This document shows positions 1-10,058 of a DNA stretch of 64,000 bases, one piece after another. Every line of letters begins with the position of its first letter. The stretch's first letter is position 1. The position numbers and the translations under genes were made by a program. The DNA is taken from the NCBI GenBank assembly GCA_947491935.1, contig CANLLF010000005.1, positions 62,001 through 126,000 of the forward strand, in the 5' to 3' direction. The notes below the pieces were generated by a model. It did no database searches, had not been told where the DNA came from, and saw nothing but the letters and a program-made list of their open reading frames with translations. The DNA is from an uncultured Roseicyclus sp. Its GTDB lineage: Bacteria; Pseudomonadota; Alphaproteobacteria; Rhodobacterales; Rhodobacteraceae.

Positions 1-210
1 CCGATTGCGCTGATGTCCGCCGGAGCGGTGATCGGCGGGGCGCTCGGCAATTCGCTGGATCGGCTGATCCATTCCGCCGTGATCGACTTTCTGAACATGT
101 CGTGTTGCGGCATCGACAACCCGTTTGCGTTCAACATTGCCGATGTGGGCATCGTTGGCGGCGCCATCGGGTTGATGTTCTTTGCCGAAACCCGCGAAAA
201 GGCGGCGTGA
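1..210 (+). CDS. lspA: Signal peptidase II (lipoprotein signal peptidase), C-terminal part
   Basis: The frame is open from the window edge to the TGA at 208-210, so only about the last 69 residues are present and the start lies outside. The visible part carries the two conserved C-terminal blocks of the family: GGALGNSLDRL with the catalytic Asp region around VIDF, and FNIADVGIVGG with the second catalytic Asp, leading into the last membrane helix. LspA is an inner-membrane aspartyl protease that removes the signal peptide of diacylated prolipoproteins. A lipoprotein gene follows directly, which suits the context. Confidence 0.88.
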   Translation, partial: PIALMSAGAVIGGALGNSLDRLIHSAVIDFLNMSCCGIDNPFAFNIADVGIVGGAIGLMFFAETREKAA

Positions 211-273
211 TACCCCCGTGACGAGGGTGGGAAGATGGGGTAGACCCGTCTCCGCAAGCAGAAGGTAATGGCA

Positions 274-774
274 ATGCGCGTGACATTTCCGGTTTTCATG
301 GTGGCCGTCCTGGCCCTGTCGGCCTGTTCCAACGGCGTGCCGACGCTTATGAATCTGCGCAATACCGAAGCCGGGCCCGATGAATTCGCGATTGTGCCCA
401 CGCGGGAGCTTGAACTGCCCGCGGATCGGGCATCGCTGCCGACGCCGACACCCGGCGGCGCGAATCGGGCGGATCCCACGCCCGAAGCCGATGCCATCGC
501 GGCGCTTGGCGGCAATATCAACCGGGCTGCGGGCGGGTCGTCCGGCCTGATCAGCTATACGTCCCGACTTGGCGTCGCCGCCGATATCCGCGCAACACTG
601 GCCGCCGAGGACGAGGCCTTCCGGAGCCGGAATGGCGGGCGCGTTCTGGAGCGTCTGTTCAACAACAACGTCTATTTCCGCGCCTATCGTCCACAATCGC
701 TCGACCGGTATGCCGAGTTGCAGCGCCTGCGCCGCGCAGGCGTCCAGACGCCGAGTGCCCCGCCGCCGGAATAA
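274..774 (+). CDS. DUF3035 family lipoprotein
   Basis: A protein of about 166 residues with a typical lipoprotein signal peptide: a short basic N-terminus, a hydrophobic stretch, and the lipobox LSAC, so it should be lipidated and anchored in the envelope. The mature part is rich in Pro, Ala and Thr and resembles the DUF3035 family, which in this lineage usually sits between lspA and M16 peptidases as it does here. An ATG also exists at 268, but GAAGG at 261-265 is ideally spaced (8 nt) from the ATG at 274, so 274 was chosen. Molecular role unknown; a link to outer-membrane assembly is only inference. Confidence 0.75.
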   Translation: MRVTFPVFMVAVLALSACSNGVPTLMNLRNTEAGPDEFAIVPTRELELPADRASLPTPTPGGANRADPTPEADAIAALGGNINRAAGGSSGLISYTSRLGVAADIRATLAAEDEAFRSRNGGRVLERLFNNNVYFRAYRPQSLDRYAELQRLRRAGVQTPSAPPPE

Positions 775-923
775 CCACCCGCGGTCTCCGGTCAAATCAG
801 CGTATTCTTCTGTCAGGTCCGGCAATCCGGACCTCGACGCGCCATAACGTCTGCGTCATGGCTGTTGATGCGGGTCGCAAACCCCATACATTCCCCGCAA
901 CCGATCCATTCCGGAGATACAAC

Positions 924-2297
924 ATGATCCGACGCCTTGGCCTGGCCCTTGGTCTTGCAGCCGCCCCGCTTGTTGCCAACGCCGCGGGCGAAGTCACCGA
1001 ATTCACGCTCGACAATGGCTTGCATGTTGTCGTGATCGAGGATCACCGCAGCCCCGCCATCACCCATATGATGTGGTATCGCGCGGGCGCCGCGGACGAG
1101 GTTCAGGGACGGTCGGGGATCGCGCATTTTCTGGAACACCTGATGTTCAAGGCCACCGATGATCTGGAAAGCGGCGAGTTTTCCAGCACGGTGGAGGCCA
1201 ATGGCGGGTCGGACAACGCGTTCACCTCGTGGGATTACACCGCCTATCACCAGCGCATCGCGGCGGACCGTCTGGGCCTGATGATGCAGATGGAGGCCGA
1301 CCGGATGCGGGATCTGATCCTGGACGAGGCAGAGGTTGCAACGGAACGGCTGGTTATCATCGAAGAGCGCGCCCAACGCACCGACAGCTCTCCAGGCGCA
1401 CTGTTCAATGAACAGCTTTCCTCCGCCATCTACCTCAACCATCCCTATGGCCGCCCGATCATCGGCTGGCGCCATGAGATGGAGGAGCTGTCGCTGCAAG
1501 ATGCGCGCGACTGGTATGAAGAGCATTATCACCCCAACAACGCCATCCTGATCGTGGCCGGGGACGCCACGCCAGACGAGGTGCGGGCGCTGGCCGAAGA
1601 GCATTACGGGCCCATTCCCGCCAATCCCGCCATCGAAGCGCGGGAGACGCGGGAGCGCCCGTCCGAGCCGCCCCATATCGCAGAGCGGCGGGTGATCTAC
1701 GAGGATGAGCGCGTCGCCAATCCCTACGTGTCGATCAATTACCTCGCCCCCGAACGCAATTCCGGCGATCAGGAAACGGCCGCCGCGCTGACGCTTCTGG
1801 CGGAGGTTCTGGGCGGCTCCGGCTTCACCTCCGTTCTGCCGCGCGAATTGCAGCTGGAGGACGAACGCTCGCTCTTCACCGGCGCTTATTACGGGGGGGT
1901 CAACCTCGATACGACGACCTTCGCATTGATCAATATGCCCCGGCCCGACCGGTCGCTGGAACAGGCCGAGGCCGACATTCTGGCCGAGATCGATGAATTC
2001 CTCGAAGAAGGGATCGACCCGGCCCAGTTCGAGCGGATCCAGTTCCAGATCGAAGCGGCGCGGATCTTTGAAGAAGACAATGTCGCCGGTCTGGCTCGCG
2101 CCTACGGCACCGCCCTGACCTCCGGTCTGACAGTGGCGGATGTGCAGGCCTGGCCTGATATTCTTGCCGCCACCACGATCGACGATGTCATGGCGGCCGC
2201 CCGCGAGATCTTCGCGCAGGAGGCGACAGTCACCGGCTACCTGATGCGCCCTGAATCGGATGCCACTGAAGAAGCCGCTGCGGAGGTATCCCAATGA
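924..2297 (+). CDS. M16 family zinc peptidase, catalytic subunit
   Basis: A 457-residue insulinase/pitrilysin-type peptidase. The start at 924 was chosen because it begins a clear signal peptide (cleavage near VANAAGE) after a GGAG ribosome site at 913-916; an upstream in-frame extension to 858 has no such support. The zinc motif is present as AHFLEHLMF (HxxEH), with the downstream Glu expected about 70 residues later in a region rich in Glu. It overlaps the next M16 gene by ATGA, so the two are co-translated and probably form the usual heterodimer of an active and an inactive subunit. Predicted periplasmic. Confidence 0.9.
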   Translation: MIRRLGLALGLAAAPLVANAAGEVTEFTLDNGLHVVVIEDHRSPAITHMMWYRAGAADEVQGRSGIAHFLEHLMFKATDDLESGEFSSTVEANGGSDNAFTSWDYTAYHQRIAADRLGLMMQMEADRMRDLILDEAEVATERLVIIEERAQRTDSSPGALFNEQLSSAIYLNHPYGRPIIGWRHEMEELSLQDARDWYEEHYHPNNAILIVAGDATPDEVRALAEEHYGPIPANPAIEARETRERPSEPPHIAERRVIYEDERVANPYVSINYLAPERNSGDQETAAALTLLAEVLGGSGFTSVLPRELQLEDERSLFTGAYYGGVNLDTTTFALINMPRPDRSLEQAEADILAEIDEFLEEGIDPAQFERIQFQIEAARIFEEDNVAGLARAYGTALTSGLTVADVQAWPDILAATTIDDVMAAAREIFAQEATVTGYLMRPESDATEEAAAEVSQ

Positions 2298-3610
2298 TCG
2301 CGCGTCTGCTTGCCCCGTTTGTCACCGCCCTGGCCCTGGCGCTTCCCGCCAATGCCCAGATCGAGATCCAGGAGATCACGTCACCCGGCGGGATCGAAGC
2401 CTGGCTCGTGCAGGACAATTCCATCCCGTTTCTCGCCATCGACCTGTGGTTCGGCGGCGGCGGCTCGCTTGACGATCCCGACGCGCGCGGGGCCACCTAC
2501 CTGATGACCGGCCTGCTTGAAGAAGGCGCAGGCGACATGGACGCCAGTGCCTTTGCGGCGGCGGTCGAGGGCCTCGCCACCTCGTTCGAATTCGATATCT
2601 ACCGCGATGACCTGATCATCTCGGCCACGATGCTGACCCAGAACCGCGATGAAGCCGTGGCGCTCCTGCGCGAGGCGCTGATCAACCCGACCTTCGAGGA
2701 TGTCGCGGTGGAGCGTGTGCGCGGGCAGGTCTTGTCGATCATCCAGAGCGACATGACCGACCCCGATACAATCGCCAGCAGCACTTTCAACGAGCTCGCC
2801 TATGGCGATCATCCCTATGGCTCGCGGCTGGAAGGCACGCTGGACAGCATCGCCGCGCTGACCCGCGATGATCTGGTGGCGGCCCACCGCCGGGCGCTGG
2901 TGCGGGATCGCGTGGCCGTCGGTGTCGCCGGTGACATCACGCCGGAGGAGCTCGGGCCCCTGCTCGATACACTATTGGGGGACCTGCCGCTGTCGAACAT
3001 GGATCAGCCCGGCCTCGCCCCGGTGGATCTGGCCGGCGGCGTGACGGTCGTGGATTTCCCCACGCCGCAATCCTCTGTGTTCTTCGGCCATACGGGCATT
3101 GCCCGCGACGATCCCGATTTCTTCCCCGCCTTCGTTCTCAACCAGGTGTTGGGGGCTGGCGGCTTCCGCTCACGCCTGATGGCGGAGGTGCGCGAGGCGC
3201 GGGGCCTGACCTACGGGATCAGCACATGGCTCGGCCTCAGCCGCTCGGCGCCGATGATGCAGGGCGGGTTCTCCTCGTCCAATGCATTGGTGGCCGAAGC
3301 CATCGCGGTGGTGCAGGCCGAATGGGCCGACATCGCCGAGAACGGAATCACGGAAGCGGAGCTTGAGGCGGCGCAACGCTATCTGACCGGTGCCTATCCA
3401 TTGCGGTTCGACGGCAACGGGCGGATCGCGGGCATCCTGGCGGCCATGCAATCCGACGATATGCCGCTCGATTACATCGCCACCCGCAACGACAATGTGA
3501 TGGCCGTGACGGTCGAAGATGTGCGGCGCGTGGCGGCGCGACTGGTTCAGCCCGAGAACCTGCATTTCGTCGTCGTGGGCCAGCCGGAAGGGCTTGAGGC
3601 CTCTAACTGA
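2294..3610 (+). CDS. M16 family peptidase-like protein, non-catalytic subunit
   Basis: A 438-residue M16 homologue with a signal peptide ending near ALPANAQ. At the place of HxxEH it reads TYLMTGLLEEG, so the zinc-binding histidines are missing and the protein should be catalytically inactive. Its C-terminal half retains the family's conserved region with the R and Y (around SRLMAEVREARGLTYGIST) that help to bind the substrate in the partner's active site. The start ATG overlaps the stop of the catalytic subunit, consistent with stoichiometric production of a two-subunit periplasmic peptidase. Confidence 0.88.
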   Translation: MIARLLAPFVTALALALPANAQIEIQEITSPGGIEAWLVQDNSIPFLAIDLWFGGGGSLDDPDARGATYLMTGLLEEGAGDMDASAFAAAVEGLATSFEFDIYRDDLIISATMLTQNRDEAVALLREALINPTFEDVAVERVRGQVLSIIQSDMTDPDTIASSTFNELAYGDHPYGSRLEGTLDSIAALTRDDLVAAHRRALVRDRVAVGVAGDITPEELGPLLDTLLGDLPLSNMDQPGLAPVDLAGGVTVVDFPTPQSSVFFGHTGIARDDPDFFPAFVLNQVLGAGGFRSRLMAEVREARGLTYGISTWLGLSRSAPMMQGGFSSSNALVAEAIAVVQAEWADIAENGITEAELEAAQRYLTGAYPLRFDGNGRIAGILAAMQSDDMPLDYIATRNDNVMAVTVEDVRRVAARLVQPENLHFVVVGQPEGLEASN

Positions 3611-3752
3611 AGGCGGCGGCGAGGGAATTCCCGCCCCGCCACATGCACGGCGAGGGTGCCTTTGTTATCGGGCCGGTTTTATCCCGCCGCCCGCCGCCTG
3701 ATCGACGCGAATCGGTTCCCTCCACGCGCGCGCTCATGCTACACCTAGCGTC

Positions 3753-5594
3753 ATGGCCGCACCCAACCCCAATATAAGCGCCGACCCGCGCCCGGTGATC
3801 CGTCAGCTCGACGACGCCGCGATCAATCGGATCGCGGCGGGGGAAGTTGTTGAACGGCCCGCCTCTGCCGTGAAAGAACTGGTCGAGAACGCCATCGATG
3901 CCGAGGCGCGGCGCGTGGTGATCGAGGTCGCCCATGGCGGCAAGACTCTGATCCGCGTCACCGATGATGGCTGTGGAATGGAGGCTGCCGATCTGCCGCT
4001 GGCCCTGTCGCGCCACGCCACCTCCAAGATCGACGGCAGCGACCTGCTCAACATCCGCTCCTTCGGCTTCCGGGGCGAGGCCTTGCCATCCCTCGGCGCT
4101 GTCGGGCGGCTGTCCATCACCTCCCGCGCCAGCGATGCCGCACATCAGATCCGCGTGGCCGGGGGCGCGCAGGAGGCCGTGAAACCCGCCGCGCTCAATC
4201 GCGGCACCATCGTGGAGCTGCGGGATCTGTTCTATGCCACCCCTGCGCGGCTGAAATTCATGCGGACCGACCGGGCCGAGATGCAGGCGATCACCGATAT
4301 TGTCAAACGGCTCGCCATGGCCGAGCCCGCCGTGGGCTTCACGCTCAAGGACGTCACCGATGGCGAGCGGACAATCTTCCGCGCCGACCCTGAAACCGGT
4401 GATCTCTTCGATGCCTTGCGCGGTCGGCTCACAACGATCCTGGGCCGTGACTTCACCGAAAACGCCCTGCCCATCGATGCGGAGCGTGAGGGGCTGCGCC
4501 TCACCGGTTACGCGGCGCTGCCCACCTATTCCCGGGGCTCTGCCGTGGCCCAATTCCTCTTCGTGAATGGCCGCCCGGTGCGCGACAAGCTCCTGATCGG
4601 CGCGCTGCGCGGGGCCTATATGGATGTGCTCAGCCGCGACCGGCACCCCGCCGCGGCGCTGTTCATCGATTGCCCGCCCGAACGGGTCGACGTGAACGTG
4701 CATCCCGCGAAATCCGAAGTCCGCTTCCGTGAGCCGGGCCTGGCCCGCGGCCTCATCGTCAGCGCGCTCCGCCATGCGCTGGCCGAAGCCGGGCACCGCG
4801 CCTCCTCCACCGTCGCCGATGCCACGCTCGGCGCCATGCGCCCCGCTTATCAAGCGCCTCTGGGGGAGGCCCCCACTGCACTGGCCGAGCCGCGCATTTA
4901 TCAAATGGATCGCCCAAGCCAGCAGCGGAGCTTCGCCCCCACACGCGGTTTTGCCGAAACCACACCGCAATGGTCTGCGCCGTCTGCCCGCATCGATGAT
5001 CCCGTCATTGAGTCCGACGGTCCCCTCGGGGCCGCCCGCGCCCAGGTGCATGAGAATTACATCATCGCCCAGACGCCCAATGGGATTGTCCTGGTCGACC
5101 AGCACGCCGCCCATGAGCGGCTGGTCTATGAACGGCTCAAGGTCCAGATGGCCGAGAATGGCGTTGCACGGCAGGCCCTGCTGATCCCCGAGGTCCTCAG
5201 CCTCGGCTCCGATGCCGAGCGCTTGCTCGATCACGCCACCGAACTGGAGCGGTTCGGCCTGTTGATCGAACCGTTCGGCCCCGGCACCATCGCCGTGCGC
5301 GAAACCCCGGCGATCCTGGGTGAGATCAATGCCGAGGCGCTCCTACGCGACATCCTTGATGAGCTTTCCGATCTGGGTGATAGCCAGACCTTACAGGCCC
5401 GCGTCGAAGCGGTGCTCAGCCGCGTCGCCTGCCACGGCTCTATCCGCTCCGGCCGCCAGATGCGCGCCGACGAGATGAACGCGCTGCTGCGCGAGATGGA
5501 AGCCACGCCGCTCAGCGGCCAATGCAACCACGGACGGCCCACCTATGTGGAGCTGAAGCTCTCCGATATCGAACGGCTGTTCGGGCGAACCTGA
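3753..5594 (+). CDS. mutL: DNA mismatch repair protein MutL (endonuclease type)
   Basis: A 613-residue GHKL ATPase. The N-terminal motifs are clear: ELVENAIDA (N box), DDGCGM, TSKI and GFRGEAL, followed by the S5-like domain. The C-terminal domain contains [12 protein letters not shown], which fits the metal-dependent endonuclease motif DQHAx2Ex4E, together with [12 protein letters not shown] and GQCNHGRPT. It should therefore nick DNA itself, as expected in organisms without MutH. It couples MutS recognition to strand removal. It is followed after one base by rmuC, so the two are likely co-transcribed. Confidence 0.97.
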   Translation: MAAPNPNISADPRPVIRQLDDAAINRIAAGEVVERPASAVKELVENAIDAEARRVVIEVAHGGKTLIRVTDDGCGMEAADLPLALSRHATSKIDGSDLLNIRSFGFRGEALPSLGAVGRLSITSRASDAAHQIRVAGGAQEAVKPAALNRGTIVELRDLFYATPARLKFMRTDRAEMQAITDIVKRLAMAEPAVGFTLKDVTDGERTIFRADPETGDLFDALRGRLTTILGRDFTENALPIDAEREGLRLTGYAALPTYSRGSAVAQFLFVNGRPVRDKLLIGALRGAYMDVLSRDRHPAAALFIDCPPERVDVNVHPAKSEVRFREPGLARGLIVSALRHALAEAGHRASSTVADATLGAMRPAYQAPLGEAPTALAEPRIYQMDRPSQQRSFAPTRGFAETTPQWSAPSARIDDPVIESDGPLGAARAQVHENYIIAQTPNGIVLVDQHAAHERLVYERLKVQMAENGVARQALLIPEVLSLGSDAERLLDHATELERFGLLIEPFGPGTIAVRETPAILGEINAEALLRDILDELSDLGDSQTLQARVEAVLSRVACHGSIRSGRQMRADEMNALLREMEATPLSGQCNHGRPTYVELKLSDIERLFGRT

Positions 5595-5595
5595 G

Positions 5596-7083
5596 ATGGA
5601 AAACGCCCCCTTCTTCACCTTCCTTGACGGCCTCGCCACCTCTTTGCGCGCCTCCAGCCCCTTCGGGCCGGACGTGGACCCATTACCTGCCTATCTGCTC
5701 TTGATCTGCCTGATCGCGCTTGGCCTGATCATCGCGTTGATGCTGCGCGGTAGCCGCCTGCGGCAGGCCAACCGCAAACTGGCCGAGGCCGACATGCTGC
5801 GCCAATCCCTTGCCACCGCCGAGGCCCGGGTTGAACGTCTGGCCGATCTGGAGGCGAGCACCGAGACCCTGCGCGATGATCGCGATCGCCTGGCAGGCGC
5901 GCTCACCGCGGCCGAGGCGCGGCTAGAGACCATGAACACGACCCATGAAGCCCGGCTGGAGGAGTTGCGGGGCCTCAACGATGCCCTGCAATCGCGGTTC
6001 AAGAACCTTGCCAATGAGGTGTTGGAGGGCAATTCAAAAGCCTTCCTCGACCGCGTCACCGAACGCTTCGCCACCCATTCCGAAACCGCCAAGGCAGAGC
6101 TTGAAGCGCGGCAGAAGGCCATCGACGGAATGGTCAAACCGCTCAACGAGAAACTCGGCGCCTTCGATACGGTTCTGCGCGAAATGGAGAAGACCCGCAC
6201 CGATGCCTATGGCGCGATCCGCACGCAGGTGGAGGAACTCAAGCTGGGGCAATCGGCCCTGACCGGTGAGACCCGCAAGCTGGTGCAAGCACTCCGCGCC
6301 CCCAAAACACGGGGCCGCTGGGGGGAGATGCAGCTGCGACAGGTCTGCGAAATGGCCGGCATGACGGAACATGTGGATTTCGACACGGAGGTCAGCCACC
6401 GCACCGATGACGGGCTGCAACGCCCCGATGCCATCGTGCGGATGCCCGGCGGCCGTTTGCTGGTGATCGATGCCAAGACCTCGCTTGACGGATACCTCGA
6501 TGCGCTTGAGGCCGAAACGCCCGAGGCCCGCGAGATCGCCATCACCCGCCATGCCCGGCAGGTGGCGGATCATGTGCGCGCGCTGTCCTCCAAACGCTAT
6601 TTCAACCTGCTGGAGAACACGCCCGATTTCGTGGTGATGTTCATTCCCGGCGATGTATTCCTGTCCGCGGCGGTCGAGGCCGATCCCGGCCTGATCGAAC
6701 GCGCGATGGAGGCCCGCGTGGTGATCGCCACACCGTCGACGCTCGTGGCGTTGTTCCGCACCATCGCTTTCGGGTGGCAGCAGGAGGCAATCGCCGAAAA
6801 CGCCATCACCATCCACCGCGAGGCGAAAGAACTCTACAGCCGCCTCGCGACCTTTGCCGGCAATCTGCAGAAAGTCGGCACCGCGCTGAACCGGTCGGTC
6901 GAAAGCTACAACAAGGCGATGGGATCGTTGGAGGCGCGCGTGTTGCCATCGGCGCGCAAGCTGGAGGCGATGCAGGTGGTGCAGGAAACCTCCGACGAGT
7001 TGAAGGACGCACCCCGGGTCGAGGCCGTGCCCCGCACGCTGACCGCGCCGGAACTCATCGTGTCCAACGACCGGGACGATTAA
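5596..7083 (+). CDS. rmuC: DNA recombination protein RmuC
   Basis: A 495-residue protein with one N-terminal membrane helix (LLLICLIALGLIIALML), a long coiled coil (about residues 50-200) and the RmuC nuclease-like domain, recognisable by QVCEMAGM and VIDAKTSLDGYLDAL. RmuC limits inversions and other rearrangements at short inverted repeats, and the domain belongs to the PD-(D/E)xK-like set. The gene starts one base after mutL, and its stop overlaps the convergent methionine sulfoxide reductase gene by four bases. Confidence 0.93.
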   Translation: MENAPFFTFLDGLATSLRASSPFGPDVDPLPAYLLLICLIALGLIIALMLRGSRLRQANRKLAEADMLRQSLATAEARVERLADLEASTETLRDDRDRLAGALTAAEARLETMNTTHEARLEELRGLNDALQSRFKNLANEVLEGNSKAFLDRVTERFATHSETAKAELEARQKAIDGMVKPLNEKLGAFDTVLREMEKTRTDAYGAIRTQVEELKLGQSALTGETRKLVQALRAPKTRGRWGEMQLRQVCEMAGMTEHVDFDTEVSHRTDDGLQRPDAIVRMPGGRLLVIDAKTSLDGYLDALEAETPEAREIAITRHARQVADHVRALSSKRYFNLLENTPDFVVMFIPGDVFLSAAVEADPGLIERAMEARVVIATPSTLVALFRTIAFGWQQEAIAENAITIHREAKELYSRLATFAGNLQKVGTALNRSVESYNKAMGSLEARVLPSARKLEAMQVVQETSDELKDAPRVEAVPRTLTAPELIVSNDRDD

Positions 7084-7529
7084 CGCCCGAAGGTATCCTT
7101 CAGGATCGCCGTCAAAGCCTGCGCGTCCCTTTCGGTAAAGGCGTCGGGCTGATCGCTGTCGATATCCAGCACGGCGATGATCTCACCCGTCGCATTGCGC
7201 ACCGGGAGAACGATCTCGGACCGGGTCGAGGTTGCGCAGGCGATATGACCCGGAAAGGCGTCCACATCCGCGACAAGCTGGACCTCCCCGGTCCGCGCCG
7301 CGGCCCCGCAGACACCCCGCTCAAACGGGATTTGCAGGCAGCCATGGCCGCCCTGATAGGGGCCGATCTTCAACAGGCCCGGCTCCGTCACGCGGTAGAA
7401 GCCGGTCCAGTCGAAGCGGTCGTCTGAATGGTGCAATTCGCAGGCGATGGTGGCCATCAGCGCGACGGGATCGGTTTCGCCTTCGGTGAGCGCGGCGATG
7501 GTTTTGGCAAGCGTAGTATAGTCGGCCAT
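7080..7529 (-). CDS. msrC: Free methionine-(R)-sulfoxide reductase (GAF domain)
   Basis: A single GAF domain of 149 residues. Cysteines C64, C74 and C98 lie in GHGCLQIP, RGVCGAA and HIACAT; their spacing of 10 and 24 matches the three redox cysteines of E. coli and yeast fRMsr as I remember them, so the protein should reduce free methionine-(R)-sulfoxide with thioredoxin as electron source. It lies 38 bases downstream of the thiolase gene on the same strand. A pure ligand-binding GAF protein is the alternative, but the three cysteines argue against it. Confidence 0.87.
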   Translation of the reverse strand: MADYTTLAKTIAALTEGETDPVALMATIACELHHSDDRFDWTGFYRVTEPGLLKIGPYQGGHGCLQIPFERGVCGAAARTGEVQLVADVDAFPGHIACATSTRSEIVLPVRNATGEIIAVLDIDSDQPDAFTERDAQALTAILKDTFGR

Positions 7530-7567
7530 GGCGGGACCTTTTGGGTATTTGGAACCAGTGGACGGGG

Positions 7568-8746
7568 TCAGTCGCGTTCAATCGCGATAGCGGTGCCTTC
7601 GCCGCCACCGATGCAGATCGCCGCGATGCCCCGTTTGAGATTGCGGGCTTCGAGGGCGTGGAGGAGCGTCACCATGATCCGCGCGCCGGAGGCCCCAATC
7701 GGATGGCCGAGCGCGCAGGCGCCGCCATTCACGTTCATCTTCTCGCGCGGGATGTTCATCTCGTGCATGAAGGCCATGGGGACGACGGCGAAGGCTTCGT
7801 TCACCTCCCAGAGGTCCACATCGTCAACGCTCCAGCCGAGGCGGTCGAGAAGCTTTTTCGCGGCAGGGACAGGCGCCGTGGGGAAGAGCGCTGGGGCGTG
7901 GGCGTGGGAGGCATGGCCGAGGATACGGGCCCGGATGGTGAGGCCTTGCGCCTCGGCGGCCTCGCCGCGGGCGAGGACAAGGGCCGCGGCTCCGTCGGAG
8001 ATGGAGGAGGAGTTCGCTGCCGTGACCGTGCCGCCCTCGCGGAAAGCGGGTTTCAGCTGCGGGATCTTGTCGGGGCGCGCATTGCCAGGCTGTTCATCTT
8101 CGCCGACCTGCACTTCGCCCTTGCGGGTCTTCACCGCCACGGCCGCAACCTCCGCGGCGAAGGCACCCGATTTGATCGCCCCCAGCGAGTTTTCCAAAGA
8201 CCCCAGCGCATAGGCGTCCTGCGCCTCGCGGGTGAACTGGAACGCCTCGGCGCAATCCTCGGCGAAGGTGCCCATCAGACGGCCCTTGTCGTAGGCGTCT
8301 TCGAGGCCGTCGAGGAACATATGGTCGAGCGTTTTCTGGTGGCCGATCCGGGCTCCACCCCGCATCGAGGGCAGCAGGTAGGGCGCGTTGGTCATCGATT
8401 CCATGCCACCCGCAACGATCACGTCCGCCTGCCCCAGGGCCAGCGCGTCATGGGCCATCATCGCGGCCTTCATGCCCGACCCGCACATCTTGTTGAGCGT
8501 GGTGGCCGGAACCTCTTCTCCGAGGCCCGCCGCGAACCCCGCCTGCCGTGCGGGCGCCTGGCCTTGGCCCGCGGGCAACACGCAACCCATCAACAGCTCA
8601 TCCACTGCCTTGGCGCCTGCCCCATCCAACGCGGCGCGAATGGCGATACCGCCCAATGCCGGGGCCGTCATGGGAGACAGCGCGCCCTGGAACCCGCCCA
8701 TCGGCGTACGTGCCGCGCCCGCGATTACAACCTGATCCATACCCAA
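7568..8746 (-). CDS. Acetyl-CoA acetyltransferase (thiolase)
   Basis: A 392-residue thiolase with all catalytic parts: nucleophile C88 in KMCGSGMK, His in ACALGHPIGASG, and the second Cys in AICIGGGEG. It condenses two acetyl-CoA to acetoacetyl-CoA or cleaves 3-ketoacyl-CoA. Length and motifs fit the AtoB/PhaA class, but no PHB or ketone-body genes flank it, so the physiological direction is not settled. A second Met at position 3 is an equally good start. Confidence 0.92.
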   Translation of the reverse strand: MGMDQVVIAGAARTPMGGFQGALSPMTAPALGGIAIRAALDGAGAKAVDELLMGCVLPAGQGQAPARQAGFAAGLGEEVPATTLNKMCGSGMKAAMMAHDALALGQADVIVAGGMESMTNAPYLLPSMRGGARIGHQKTLDHMFLDGLEDAYDKGRLMGTFAEDCAEAFQFTREAQDAYALGSLENSLGAIKSGAFAAEVAAVAVKTRKGEVQVGEDEQPGNARPDKIPQLKPAFREGGTVTAANSSSISDGAAALVLARGEAAEAQGLTIRARILGHASHAHAPALFPTAPVPAAKKLLDRLGWSVDDVDLWEVNEAFAVVPMAFMHEMNIPREKMNVNGGACALGHPIGASGARIMVTLLHALEARNLKRGIAAICIGGGEGTAIAIERD

Positions 8747-8828
8747 TCCCCTGCCACCGGCTTTGAAAACGAAATTGTAAGACTTGGTGCCTAGGGTCCT
8801 AGCAAATGGAGATGCAAAGGAACATGGA

Positions 8829-9176
8829 ATGAATCTGTCCTATACGCCGCATACCAGTTTCGGTGTGGTCAGCGTCGAAGAAAACCGGCTGGATGCCAGC
8901 ATCGCGATTCAGTTCAAGGATGCGTTTCGCAGCGTCACGGCGGATGGCGGTGACGTGATTCTCGATCTCACATCGGTCGAGTTTCTGGATTCCAGCGGCC
9001 TTGGCGCGATTGTTGCCGTCTACAAGGGCCTAGGCCCCGCGCGGCACATGGCCCTTGCCGGGCTGCAGCCGCCGGTCGAAAAAGTCATGACGCTCACCCG
9101 CATGAACTCGGTTTTCGCGATTTTCCCCTCCCTCGATCAGGCCATCGCCGCCGCCAGCCAGACAGCCGCCGAGTAA
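8829..9176 (+). CDS. STAS-domain anti-sigma factor antagonist
   Basis: A 115-residue single STAS domain of the SpoIIAA/RsbV type. The signature FLDSSGLGAI holds the serine that the partner kinase would phosphorylate. The start at 8829 follows AAGGAA at 8817-8822; an upstream TTG extension to 8784 gives no plausible sequence. It is followed after six bases by a HATPase anti-sigma kinase, so the two form a partner-switching pair. The controlled target is not encoded nearby. Confidence 0.87.
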   Translation: MNLSYTPHTSFGVVSVEENRLDASIAIQFKDAFRSVTADGGDVILDLTSVEFLDSSGLGAIVAVYKGLGPARHMALAGLQPPVEKVMTLTRMNSVFAIFPSLDQAIAAASQTAAE

Positions 9177-9182
9177 CGGGGA

Positions 9183-9644
9183 ATGTCCAATCCGAGCGGG
9201 GCACGGGCGGCGGAGCGCCCGGTGCCCGATGTGCAGCGTAGGATAGTGTCGGGCACCGCCCAGGTCCGCGAGGCGCTTGATCAGGTGCGCCTGGATTGCG
9301 CCGGGGCCGGTGCGGACGACGCGCTCAACACCTCGGCTCAGATCGTTCTGGCAGAGGTGCTCAACAACGTGGTCGAGCACGCATATCTCTATGCCGAGGG
9401 GCACCCGATCGATGTGTCGATCTGGGTCCGGGAGGACGGGCTCTGGTGCGAGGTGGTGGATGAGGGCCGCGTCATGCCTGACGGAACACCCCCCGCCGGT
9501 ATCATGCCCGACATTGATGTATCGGCCCCCGGAACCCTGCCGGAGGGCGGATTCGGATGGGCCATGGTCCGCCGCATGACCCGCGATATCGAATATGCCC
9601 GGCAGAATAGTCGCAACCATTTGGGCTTTCTGATCCCCGCCTGA
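9183..9644 (+). CDS. Anti-sigma factor / serine kinase (RsbW-like HATPase)
   Basis: A 153-residue HATPase_c_2 protein. The N box is LAEVLNNVVEHAY and the ATP-lid glycine motif is PEGGFGWAMVRRM; the central VVDEGR block takes the DxG position. It is expected to phosphorylate the STAS protein encoded just upstream and, in the alternate state, to bind a sigma factor or another regulator. No phosphatase (PP2C) or sigma gene is adjacent, so the pair probably connects to components elsewhere. Confidence 0.85.
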   Translation: MSNPSGARAAERPVPDVQRRIVSGTAQVREALDQVRLDCAGAGADDALNTSAQIVLAEVLNNVVEHAYLYAEGHPIDVSIWVREDGLWCEVVDEGRVMPDGTPPAGIMPDIDVSAPGTLPEGGFGWAMVRRMTRDIEYARQNSRNHLGFLIPA

Positions 9645-10058
9645 TCCCCGCCCGATCGCGATCTGCCAAGCTCGGCGTGTCGCCCGGTCGCGGTCGCCCC
9701 TTTGCAGAAACCGCGCGATCACAATCCTCTAGCGGTCCAAATGGGTTGGTCGCGCGGCCAGTTTCAGTACGATTACTCGCCGGATTCCGAGAAATACCCG
9801 GGCTTTCCCGGCGAATCCCCCAATCCGACATGACACAGGAATGCCCTATTTCCTTCAAACCGCCGCCGCTATGGATCGTCAAAACAAATCCTGTAGCTGC
9901 AGAGGCTTCACCTCGGCGTCGCGTGTCAAAGCCCCCACCCAGTGCGCGATGTCGAGGACCTCTGCGGCCACGCCTTCCCCTCGAAATTCACGATATCTGC
10001 CCTTGCCCCCGGCCCATCTCTGCCTAGGCTCCCACACCAGCATATCAAAGGGGGCACC
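9645..10058. other. Intergenic region without a recognisable gene
   Basis: About 410 bases between the anti-sigma kinase and the gamma-glutamyltransferase. Open frames cross it on both strands, but none has a ribosome site or family-like composition. The last part (AAAGGGG at 10047-10054) is the ribosome site of the next gene. Confidence 0.6.

Noticed and set aside
813-2294. 493-codon minus-strand frame
   Set aside because: Antisense of the M16 peptidase gene; no family features and no ribosome site.
7428-8794. Long + strand frame (417 codons)
   Set aside because: It is the antisense shadow of the thiolase gene, which has all catalytic motifs on the other strand.
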